A stretch of 64,000 nucleotides of DNA from Thysanoteuthis rhombus. Lineage: Eukaryota; Mollusca; Cephalopoda; Oegopsida; Thysanoteuthidae. Location: assembly GCA_963457665.1 (NCBI GenBank), contig OY735215.1, forward strand, positions 44,455,016 to 44,519,015, written 5' to 3'. Below, one piece after another: positions 34,887 to 44,591 of the stretch; the first letter of the stretch is position 1, and each line of letters begins with the position of its first letter. Under the pieces are notes generated by a model. The model saw only the letters and a list, made by a program, of their open reading frames with translations, made no database searches and had not been told where the DNA came from. The position numbers were made by a program, and so were the translations under genes.

Positions 34887-36649
34887 GTAAGTGCTTTTTC
34901 ATTTATGTAGTAGCTGCTGTTTTTAGATGCTATAGTAGCGATCGCCATCACTGACTGACTGACGATCTGACAATCAGACAAATTTATTATTACATTATCA
35001 GAACATGAAAATTATTTTACTACATCAGAAGATTAACAATCGTCAGTTGCATGAATGAAATTCTATTTTACCACAACATTAGCGTGACAGAAGACACGCA
35101 GATAAGTAGTTACTATGTGCCGATTAATTTGTGCTGTTATTTACCTTCATTGTAATTTTTCGGTGCGTGAGCACCACTAGTGCTGATTTCCGTCATGTAC
35201 TGACAAACTGACATACCGAAACAAAATTTGCCGATTTAGCTCTCATGGAGCTAGATCTATCTTTATTTTTAGTGCTTTTAGCTCTTTTAAGTCACTGACT
35301 GACTGACATACGGAAACAAAATTTCAAAGAAAGTGGCTGTTAAAAGGTGTTTTCAGAGGAAGGGGTTTGAAAAGGTGAGAGCTGCAATAGGAATGGACTT
35401 CAAAAGAAAGGCCTTTAAGGGCATTAATGATCGAACGCGCGTTTTTGGTCTGACTTTTAGGCTTGTTAATCTAGAAGTTAAATCAATTATATAATAACTA
35501 GTTATTTTTTTTGTTCTTTTCCCAACACACCTCTCCATTTTCTGAATAATAGTGGCCAAGAAAGAAATCAACAAAGTTTTTCATATGTATTATATTATGC
35601 AAAATTAGAATTTAAAAACTACACAATAGCATTGACGTCTCTCATGTTTACCAACTATAATATGAATTGGATTATTCATTGCTTTGCTTCATATTGTGAA
35701 ATACACCTCAAACATTTTGTACGTGGAAAAGTCTTTAAAAACTTTGAAGGTTTAATTCACTCAAATTTTGAACCAACAAAGGACAAAAGATTAGACAAGT
35801 TTCATTTTGGAGCGAAAACTTAGAAGAAATCGTTTAAACAAGATCTGCAAAGGTTGATTTTTATTTGTTTATTTACCGAAAAAAATAATTTATGATAATT
35901 TAGACCATAAAAATCCTGATCGATTATCGACTTTGCAGACATTCATTCTAGTTGTATTGTTCTTCAATCTTTGTATGCCAAAAATAGTCAAGCTTTAAAA
36001 ATATGTGATTAAGATACGAGGCCCAGTAAATTATTTTCCTCAAGTATAAATAATGAGGAACAAGCCTACCTACTGTAGATCAAACTACATTTCTGAGCGT
36101 GGGGGGTCTGAACTCCAATACATGCTCAGACCTCTAATTAAAATTGGCTAATTAATTTGATTTTTTCTGATGTTAAGTAACTTTCAAAGACATGAATCAC
36201 AACCCACCACTTAGACAGGTAGGTTAATTATTTCCCTTTAAAGAATTATGATGTCGGCGAAAGATTAAAGACAATATATAAATGAATGAAAAAATAAACT
36301 TCCTCTGACTACGATTGTTAGAGCTGTCGATTGTGACGATAGGGGATCCAGGAAATAAGATCCCAATCAGTGTTAATTGGATCAAGTCAGAGGTTGGGGC
36401 CGGACCATTTGTTCTTAACTCTTTTGACTACGTGTCCCACTTTGAAAGATCGGAAAATGTTACCTGTGCCTTAAAACAATTCTAGTGTTGAAGAGGTATA
36501 ATGATATGTTAAATTCAGAAATTCAACAGGATTAAGAGTTTAAAATTTATTGAAGCTGCCAAACTTGGTCTGACACATGTTTACCGTACTTAGGTACCCA
36601 GTAAATTCATTTCCCGATCTCAACTAAGAATGGCACACGCCCACCACCG
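34887..36649. other. non-coding with a short direct repeat
   Basis: ACTGACATAC(C/G)GAAACAAA occurs at about 35207 and 35302, and a related ACTGACTGACGATCTG lies at 34950. I see no gene. Confidence 0.4.
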
Positions 36650-36745
36650 AAAACTTCGGTAACTCCAGAACGCCCACATTTTTCTCCTATGTAAATCAAT
36701 GGTAATAGCTTCTTCGCTTTGCGCCAAAGTTTGTTTTTTTTTTTT
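36650..36745 (-). repeat. family B MITE-like repeat, partial
   Basis: The minus strand reads TTTGGCGCAAAGCGAAGAAG and then CTATTACCATTGATTTACAT, matching the head of family B. Truncated at a poly-T run. Confidence 0.45.
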
Positions 36746-37374
36746 TTCATATGTGAAAGGCTCTACTTTGGGATAGCGGGGAAAACGTGTACTTACTCTG
36801 ACCAGACGGCAGGCGCCACGAGACAATGCTCCATGAATATCTTTAAGAAATCTCTGTTTGTACACAGAAGAACCAGTCATGTGACTGGTCGATCCTTTAG
36901 TCAGTCAGGCGAATAGTCTATTTATTTTGGCATTATTTTTCTTTCCTCCATTTCTTGATGCACTGAAAACAGCACGCATCGCTTGCTACCAAAAATGGGA
37001 CGACACTTAACCTTCGTTCGGTCAAGTCATTCAGTGTATTGTGTTATTTATATATATGTCTGTCTGACTGTCTGTCTGTGTATGTGCATATATGTGTGTG
37101 TGTGTGTATGTGTGTGTGCGCGTGCGCGCGTGCGTGCATGTGTGTTAATCACAAAACAATTGACGGATATATATGAATTTCTATGAGATCATTTTTTTTA
37201 TTTAGAAAAAATACTGAACTCGTTCCAGTGGAAGAGTCGATTGTTTCGAATGGTAGATGGGAGATATTTTCATTTGTAAAATTACTGCCTTCGAGTCGAA
37301 GGGGCCACTGTTACGCATAAAAAAAGAAAGAACCACACTTAGATATATAAGTAGATATCTCAATTATATAAAAC
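36746..37374. other. non-coding with (TG)n/(GC)n tract
   Basis: A TG/CG alternating purine-pyrimidine tract at about 37080-37145. Otherwise no supported feature. Confidence 0.5.
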
Positions 37375-37690
37375 ATCCCGTAGCATATTGTTCCCACTTC
37401 CATAAAATTTCATGAAAATTCATTGAAGACATTTTGAGATATCGCGTGGAAAGACATGAACTTCTAGTGATATCAAGTGGTATGGATATATAATTACGAC
37501 ATAGGGTATTAAGTGAGCATGGACCAGCCCCAAAACATAATCACTTCTTCCGTCGCCTTTTATTCTCCTTTCCACATGATTTCATTTAAATTCATGGAGA
37601 ACCTTTAGAGATATCGTGTGGACAGACAGATAGACAGACGTGACCGAATATGTGTAACTCTCCAACTTCGCCGGCGGAGGTAATTACAGT
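37375..37690 (+). repeat. family C dispersed repeat with internal duplication
   Basis: AATTTCATGAAAATTCATTG, then GAGATATCGCGTGGA at about 37395-37450, is repeated as TTTAAATTCATGGAGA, then GAGATATCGTGTGGA at about 37585-37625. The end CTTCGCCGGCGGAGGTAATT resembles a phrase common at the ends of invertebrate interspersed repeats. Confidence 0.45.
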
Positions 37691-37997
37691 ATCATTTCAT
37701 TTTCTTCATCGTTGTTAAGGAAGTTATACATTTGTTATACACAAAACGAAATTCAATAAGATTATCGATATATTTACTAAAATCCCCTGACTGTGAGAGT
37801 TTGCATTTATTTTGCACTTGTGCCTCAGTAAAAGGCATGCATATATCTCTTCACCTCCGAGCTATGAGTAGAGCGGCACAGACAGGGCTTTTCAGCCTTG
37901 GATGGCAACCGGTGAATTCGAAGTGTGTGTGTGGGGGGGTACCCAACCCCCTCATCTAATCTCATGAGATGTTGGCAACAGAAATGTACAGTTAGCA
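37691..37997. other. SINE-like sequence, no gene
   Basis: GAGCTATGAGTAGAGCGGCA is a weak box-A-like phrase. The segment leads into a degenerate hammerhead-like motif. Confidence 0.3.
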
Positions 37998-38042
37998 GGG
38001 CTGATGAAGCTTCGACAGGGCTAGCAAGCCGGAAGCGTATCG
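37998..38042 (+). ncRNA. degenerate hammerhead-like motif
   Basis: CTGATGA at 38001-38007, one A, GCTT pairing with AAGC (38009-38012 and 38026-38029), then CGGAAGCGTATC where CGAAAC...GTC would be expected. Core bases are changed and no stem I is visible, so at best it is a dead relative of the motifs at 15.1, 55.35 and 62.8 kb. Confidence 0.25.
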
Positions 38043-38297
38043 TCACAGAAAGGGAGAATAAAAAACGGAGGAATGTATTAACGTGACCTCTGTCGTAACT
38101 TTCTCATGAAACCTTGTGTATAAGTTGAACATGTTCTATAAAAATTGATAAACTAAGCTCTTGTTCCACAAAGTCAAAGGAAATGGTAATTGGTTTGTTT
38201 TGGGTTGTTTTGTTTTTGGGGTTTTTTTGTTTTGTTTTTTGTTTTTTTGTTTTTTGTTGTTTGTTTGTTTGTTTTTCTCCTCTTTACATCAATCCAG

Positions 38298-38552
38298 TTT
38301 ACGAAGATTTTTAAAATTATGCTCTACTTTTGGATATTGGAGGAAACCTTCATTTGCTCTAACGCAGAGGAAATTGCTGCACTTGAGCAACATGCACTAA
38401 TTAACCTTTGCAAGAGGCATTCGAATATGTTTCCGTACCCGGCACGCTCGTCAACCGTCAGACGTCGACGAGCTACAACTAGTAACGTCCCATCACTTGT
38501 GACTGCACCTGCTGACCCTAATAATACCACGCTCAGCTTCGGCTGTTCTTAA
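38298..38552 (+). CDS. candidate 3' coding exon, unknown protein
   Basis: After a T-rich tract and CAG at 38295-38297 the plus strand stays open to a stop at 38550-38552. It gives about 84 residues with a polar tail, including EEIAALEQHALINLCKRH and SSTVRRRRATTSN. GC content is visibly higher here than in the flanks. A shorter alternative frame is also open for the first 100 bp. I do not recognise the protein. No matching upstream exon can be proven. Confidence 0.25.
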   Translation, partial: FTKIFKIMLYFWILEETFICSNAEEIAALEQHALINLCKRHSNMFPYPARSSTVRRRRATTSNVPSLVTAPADPNNTTLSFGCS

Positions 38553-38689
38553 TCACTACCCTTGAGACGTGTTCCACTCATTACCACCGAACACTTTTTC
38601 CATGGGAAAAAAATGTTCGATATTTCGGAGCTTTTTTCAGATTTTAGAATTTTTGGTCAGCGATTATAATACACATATACATACTTAAA

Positions 38690-40190
38690 GTAGGGGAAAT
38701 ACGTACTTTGACACTTGAAAAATATTCATTTGATACACTTCCAATGCTCACATTTACTTTACATTTACACAGGTGATGTATTTTGTAATGAAATCAACAA
38801 TCAAAAGAAGAAATATATATTTCTAAAAATACAATGCGGAATAAGATATAAACATAAGTAACGACGGAAACAGTATTCGGATACATTGATTTCATATTTT
38901 ACTACTCAGTTGCGTAGGCCTGTTTTGCGATTATTGCTCTGAGATGTTTTCCGCAACCCCTCACATGCCATTTGCTTCATTCTCCTGAAATCTTGGCCAA
39001 CTCTTCCTTGCAAACGACCATCAAATCAATAATGTTTCTTGGTTCTCTGTAATGAATTCGATCTTCCAAATTTCCCAATAAATTTTCGTTTGGATTTAAG
39101 TCAGGGGATTAACTAGGCTACTGAAGTACCCTCCAGTGTTCTGAACAAACCAGTTACTTCAACTGTTTGCCTCGGTTATTTATCTTGTTGAAAGATCCAA
39201 CCCACTTCAAGCTCCGACTGTTGCACCAAGAAATTAAATCATCTTCCAAAATACTCCGATACATCGATCTATTCATGGTTGCTTCAATCATATGATATGC
39301 TTCCATATCATTAAAAGAGAAATACCCCAAACCATTGGCACATCCATCTTTTCATACATGACCAGCTGGGTTGTAGCCAAAAATTTCAATTTTTGTTTGG
39401 TCTACTGAAAGAAAATCCTTCCAAAAATGATAAGGCTTCTCTGAATGTCACGAGCAAACTTCATACAAGAATACTGGTGCCTTCTTCTCAATAGAGATTT
39501 TCTTCCGTGGGGTACAGTATTTCAAACCATTCCCTTGCATTTTATTACTAATAGTTATTTTAGTAACTGATGTTTCCAGCTGCTCTTAAATCATCTTGGA
39601 TCCCTTTTAAAGTTATTATTGGACTTGCCTTGACTCTTCTGAGCATTTTTCGGGTTGCTTGTGAAGAGATTTTTCGTGGTGGTACCAAATTTCTTCCACT
39701 TCAGAATAATTGATCCAATAATACTGAGAGGGACATTTAACATCTTGGCAATGGCCCTGTAGCTCAAACCTTCATTATGTAGCTTAATTGGTTCATTCTT
39801 TTGTTCAGTTGAGATCTCCTTTAGTTTAACAAGACAGCCTTGTTGCAAGAAGGTGAAGTACTTAATGATGACTATGATGGCATCATACAATAGCAAAGTA
39901 TTGCTGGAACATTCCAAATGTTTATGTGCAGGTGTGGAAAGATCTATACCACCATTCCTTTTTAAATAGCATTTCTAAAGTATTTTTTTAATACTATCCG
40001 AACATCATTTCCACTATTACTTTTGTTTGTTTTATTCGACGTAGTATGTTTGGGGATGTATATTTTTTCTTAGTAATTATTAATGCTATACCAAAATACA
40101 TCATATGGGTATATTTAAAGTAAATATAAGTATCGGAAGAATATCAAATGAATATTTTGCAAGTGTCCAAAAAATATTTCCTATATATAC
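38690..40190 (-). mobile_element. Tc1-like transposon with long TIRs
   Basis: The left end 38701-38785 and the inverted right end 40092-40179 match over about 85 bp. Both contain AAATATTCATTTGATA (left) or AATATTCATTTGATAT (right, inverted) and close with GATGTATTTTG. The element is about 1.5 kb, the usual Tc1/mariner size, and encodes a decayed transposase on the minus strand. Exact outer ends and the target-site duplication are unclear because the flanks are AT-rich. Confidence 0.75.
38900..39870 (-). pseudogene. Tc1-like transposase pseudogene
   Basis: Begins with an HTH region, EPIKLHNEGLSYRAIAKMLN and then SIIGSIILKWKKFGTT, as in Tc1 transposases. Then come SVDQTKIEIFGYNPAG with the first catalytic Asp at about 39401, GLGYFSFNDMEAYHMIEA, FQQD with the second Asp at 39182-39184, and NPNENLLGNLEDRI with the Glu at 39085-39087. 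The D-to-E spacing is about 32 codons, fitting the DD34E class. Several frameshifts and stops separate the blocks, so it is inactive. Confidence 0.75.
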
Positions 40191-40198
40191 GAATATAT

Positions 40199-40239
40199 GT
40201 CATGAAGAATTGGATGTATGATCCGAAAGAATGATTGTA
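40199..40239 (+). repeat. lead-in of the foldback repeat
   Basis: ATGATCCGAAAGAATGATTG is repeated at about 63680 as ATGATCTGACAGAATGATTA, showing that the repeat extends outside the inverted arms. Confidence 0.45.
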
Positions 40240-40430
40240 AATTGCAATATATTTAAACGCTTATTTGAAACGATCTTCTGTTATTACACAGAGAATGTAT
40301 CACTTGGCCTAGGCAACGTAAACAGAATAAGCAGCCCCATTTCCTTCAATTGTTTATTCTGTTGACGTTGTCAAAGCAAGATAAAGGAAGATCGTTCCAA
40401 ATAAGAGTTTCAATGTACTATAATTCAATT
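40240..40430. repeat. foldback (inverted repeat) element
   Basis: The left arm ACGCTTATTTGAAACGATCT through AACGTAAACAGAATAA pairs with the right arm TTATTCTGTTGACGTT through AGATCGTTCCAAATAAGAGT. Arms are about 75-90 bp with a short centre. A left-arm copy lies at 63.65-63.79 kb. Confidence 0.6.
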
Positions 40431-40489
40431 CATATTCATATATATGTTTGTGTGTGGTTGTCGTTTTAATTATCATTCAGTTAATTTCT

Positions 40490-40775
40490 CCTGTCTTGAC
40501 CATTTCCAGAGAATGGTCGGAACCATAGTGACTAATCTTTTGCACTATCGGTGATCCTTCTTCCCTATCAAGTGTCCAGCCCATTTCCGTTTGCTCACCT
40601 ATTACTTGTATGATATATTTTGGCTTGGTCAGCTGTCTGATCCATCTTTTTCCACCTCTTAATATGAAAAACGTTTTCTCTACTGCTCGTGGTGTGATTT
40701 TCAGTTCGTTTCTGAGTGATTACTAGTTTCCATATTTCATATCCGTTCGTCATAACTGGTAGAATACACATAAGA
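40490..40775 (-). mobile_element. second LINE subfamily, C-terminal fragment
   Basis: The minus strand reads MCILPVMTNGYEIWKLVITQ and then RENVFHIKRW, KKMDQTADQAKI and, frameshifted, NGNGLDT (usual WKWAGHL). This is the post-RT region of an RTE-like ORF, diverged from the 3.7-kb family. Confidence 0.55.
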
Positions 40776-40779
40776 AACC

Positions 40780-40845
40780 ATCTACCATAACAATTACCAA
40801 AACTGTCAAAATAGGTTTCTTTCAGTTTTCCAACTGGTTGGCAGG

Positions 40846-40897
<52 letters not shown>

Positions 40898-41125
40898 TTG
40901 CCACGCGCACAAGTCGATGATCATATCCCCGACGAATATCTATTCAAAAAGGTCCTGTTTGCAATGTAAGTTTATACTAATATGATCGGATTGTTCGTTG
41001 AAAATCTAGACTTTTTCAGTGATCACTGCCTAAAAAAAGAAAGTAAAAGAAGTTACTTGTTCACCCTTTTTTTCTAATTTTCCTAATTGATTATCCTTAA
41101 AACGACATTTAACCAAACCTACTTT
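40780..41125 (+). repeat. family A dispersed repeat with (TA)n expansion
   Basis: The head AATTACCAAAACTGTCAAAA leads to a (TA)n tract at 40847-40892, in the slot where other copies have GGCT units. The 3' half (GCAATGTAAGTTTATACTAA, CAGTGATCACTGCC) follows. Confidence 0.65.
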
Positions 41126-42133
41126 CCAATGACCTTGTTCCCATCTCCCCGCCACGGTGGAACATGGCATGATTCAAAGGGTGGAGTTGGCCAATCCATT
41201 GCTCATGTCTTCGGACCAATCATATACGAGTTCCACCGGCTTGGTATATGTAAAGACGTGCCATATCTTCTTGGATCTTCGTTCGCGAAGCCAAGCCATC
41301 ATATGACTTACTGGAGTTATAAAAACTAAGCGTTACAATGACTTCGTATGCATAACCATTTTGTCTGATATTTCTGTCTTATGTGAAAGAAAGGTCATTA
41401 GTAATGACTTTACAAACACTGTGAATAATTACCTCTTTGTTATTTCGAGACAATCCTATCCAATCTCTCATAAGAACCGCTATTAAAAGATGACAATTTA
41501 TTAATGTATACCCGTATCTCGCATAAATGAATCACCGTACCCATCTAAAATTAACTAAAACAATTGTTATTCTATCAAAAATTATCTATAAAAAGATACC
41601 AGCACAAGATTTGGGCATTGTTGGTCCAGACTGACCATAGAGAGCCCTACAAAAAAGATCTTTGTAGACGGTGCGTAGTGGGGTACTCATGCAAAATTTT
41701 AAGGCTGTGGCCCCAAAATTGTGACAAGGAGAGCCTGGAGATACACACATACGCACGTACACACACACACACACACTCATACAAAAATAGAGAAGAATCT
41801 GTAACTCACTAGCCCAGTCGGCAGGGTAGGCCATTTATGGATGATACGATAACCATCGCCTGAATAACAAAGTACCAAAAGTTATATACCCCACGAGGTC
41901 ACCATTTTTGTTGTATTATCCCCCTTTATAGAAAATGAGAACAAATTAATTACTTAATGCAACTAAAAATGTATGTGCATTTTCTTTTTGATGTAGGACC
42001 TTTTTTTACTTATGCTTCAGGCATTGCTCTATCCTAATTCGGTCCTGTCAATTACATGGTATTCTGGCGGATTTGAAGGATAAATGGTCCAGTGATGCGC
42101 TTGACTTGAATTCATGTACCCTACTTAGAGTGA
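41126..42133. other. non-coding with (CA)n
   Basis: A (CA)n run lies at about 41758-41776. No gene supported. Confidence 0.4.
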
Positions 42134-42208
42134 TCAAGCAAACCATCGCACCAAGATTAACAAGCTATCCGTCTACTTCTAAAAATACGCCTTATTTAAC
42201 CTACTTAA
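42134..42208 (+). repeat. direct repeat, left copy
   Basis: AGCAAACCATCGCACCAAGA through TACTTCTAAAAATACGCC. Pairs with 42484-42558 and sits just left of the 5S-like sequence. Confidence 0.6.
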
Positions 42209-42212
42209 ACAG

Positions 42213-42328
42213 CACTTACATCCGAACCACGTTGGATATATCGGTTCTCGTGTCATCACCTAAGTTATGCAACTGAGCTTGTTTAGTTCCTAGATGGGTG
42301 ACTGTTTAGGAATACCGGGGGTCGTTAT
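42213..42328 (+). pseudogene. 5S rRNA-like sequence, diverged
   Basis: CCGAACCACGTTGGATATAT, CGGTTCTCGTGTCATCACCT, AAGTTATGCAACTGAG and AGATGGGTGACTGTTTAGGA follow 5S rRNA in order across about 115 bp. Substitutions in the internal promoter make activity unlikely. It is enclosed by direct repeats and so may be part of a composite SINE. Confidence 0.7.
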
Positions 42329-42483
42329 CGAGAATGATGAAGTAAGTGACGCTACTTCAGTAGCTTTTAGCCAATAAAACTATTTCACATATCTCAAGCA
42401 AAGTAAAGAGAAAATTGTGATATGGTGAGCCCAGGTAGGAACTGTTGATGTCGTCACCTGCGAAAGGGCAATCGAAAGTTAAA

Positions 42484-42558
42484 CTAGCAAACCAACGCGC
42501 CAAGAGTAACAAGTTATCTGTCTATTTCTAAAAATACACTCCATTCAGCCTAGTCGAA
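42484..42558 (+). repeat. direct repeat, right copy
   Basis: AGCAAACCAACGCGCCAAGA through TATTTCTAAAAATACACT repeats 42134-42208 at about 85-90 percent identity by eye. Confidence 0.6.
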
Positions 42559-43894
42559 TATCAGGATCATTCGGCTGTACGGACGTTCTGACTTGAGTTC
42601 TAAGAGAAACGAGAAACTAAACCAACAAACACTCCTCCTTTTGTTCATGCACGAAAACGTTTATTGCAAGTCGGTGTCCCCACCCGGCCCGATAATGGGA
42701 TTCGCCTGACCAGTTTCTAGAACAGGAGAAGCAATAACGGAGTCGATCGGGAACACTAGTTCATAAGCAACGCTAACCCATTAACTGTGGCAGGTAACGA
42801 AGACTGATCGTTTTCTATAGTAAGATTTAGAAAAACAAAAACAAAAAAAAAAAGTTTTGCCAACTCAAAAAATGTTATCGCGCAAGTTTGACAGCTAAAA
42901 GCCAGAATGTCCAAAACTTACCGAAAAGATGCTAAAATTGCCAGAAACACAGGCAAAATGTTTAAGCGCGCCTGCACTAATTTAGCAGTTTTTGGCACTG
43001 CCAAAAACAAGAAACGTGCTGAATTTAGCTAAATTGGCAACACTGAAAAAGCGTCTATGTATGTAATTGTCCATTGTAAGTTATCCATAGATAATTTAGG
43101 GCTTGATGTTTCGTTAATATATATATATATATATAATGTGTGCGTGTGTGTGTGTGTATGTTTGCGTGTGTGTACGTGCATTAGGTATTTACTTAACTCT
43201 GCATAGATTGTCAAAAGCCCGAAAATATTGGATACTTATTGAGGATTGAACTCGCTATAGTAGTAATGGGCTGCAAGATAAGGATATATGTCAATGGCAA
43301 TGCCCAACTTTTATGTCAGAAATGAACGATCATTATTATCCCATTAACTGCGAATGACGGAAAATTCTGTCATTGTATTTCTTCGGTTAAATCAGTAGGA
43401 TTTCTGCTCAATTCTAAATGATGATAGCTCAATTTAACCAGTGAATCCGAAGTGAATAACTTGCAATTGAAAAGAGTTGTCACTTTGTCATGGATAGCTA
43501 TTACTATTGTCCACCTGTTGCAGTTAATGGGTTATGCTCCATATGTAATACTTGAAAGGCCAGGCCAAGTGGCGCCAATCCATGTCAGTATTATGAAAAC
43601 ATGATTTCTGTTTTTCAATTCAATTGTTTGACCGAAACCACATGAACAAAAAAAAAACAAGCGTTTAGAAACTGATATGACAGAGCAAAGATCTGACGAA
43701 AAGCCGGTTTGGTCAGTTCCGGCAACAAAAGCTTCTTTCAATGGACCTTGGTTTAATGGCGGCGATTAGATAAAAACGCGGGAAAATTCTGTCTGTTTGT
43801 GGTTAAGGTTTTCCACGCCAGGATTATGTTTTTTGTTTATTCTCTGGGCAGATCGGAAATGCCTGCCTTCCCAGCACTGCTTGAAAGCTTTCTA
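42559..43894. other. non-coding, short TA and TG runs
   Basis: (TA)n at 43118-43134 followed by (TG)n to 43175, then a box-B-like GAGGATTGAACTCGCTATAG at about 43240. No gene. Confidence 0.4.
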
Positions 43895-44070
43895 TAAGAT
43901 CCGTCTTTCAAAGTACGTTGTTGGACATAGGCCTTCCCAGAGTAAGCGTAAGATATGTGGGGAGTGATGGATCTTAACCAATTACGCTGGCCCTTGATAT
44001 GGACACATGCATTTCGCAAGGACATAAACTCTTGGGTTCGAACTTGCCAATTCGATTCTCCAGTCTGAAA
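43895..44070 (-). mobile_element. LINE 3'-end fragment
   Basis: The minus strand closes with SGKAYVQQRTL, the terminal peptide of RTE-like ORFs (usual GKVYVQRRTL or GEAYVQQWT). Upstream sequence is too diverged to assign. Confidence 0.4.
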
Positions 44071-44204
44071 TTTTTGCAATATCGCTTGCTCATCGCAATT
44101 TAAGTTTAATAATAGTTTTTATGATATCTCTGAGACGTGTGTGCTATATTGTACTATCTTGTGATCTCACCATGTGATACATTTGATTAGAAAATTATAT
44201 GTAA

Positions 44205-44500
44205 TTGAAAGAAAATTGAAAATAGAAATGAGATCGATGCATAATAAGCAACAAAAATGGAGATGAGCAGCAAATTTAGCAAGAGGAAATAGCAATCAAT
44301 GGAGTAAAAAGCTAATCAATCGATTCCATGGAAGAGTAAATGCAGTAGAAAAAGACTAGACATCAGATAGAAAAATGAGATGGAAAAGTTTACTGTTAAG
44401 ACATGGCAGAGATTAGCATGAATACGGTCAACATGGAGGGAATAGGGAAAGGCCTTTGTCCAGCAGAGGATCTTCCATCAATATTCTGCCGGATCACTTC
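44205..44500 (+). mobile_element. third LINE subfamily, 3' end
   Basis: AAGCAACAAAAATGGAGATG (KQQKWRW) through GGGAAAGGCCTTTGTCCAGC (GKGLCPA) matches 54.51-54.73 kb in order. Frame-broken. Confidence 0.55.
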
Positions 44501-44506
44501 ACATCC

Positions 44507-44508
<2 letters not shown>

Positions 44509-44589
<81 letters not shown>
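44509..44589. repeat. (TA)n microsatellite
   Basis: Pure TA run of about 80 bp. Confidence 0.95.
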
Positions 44590-44591
<2 letters not shown>

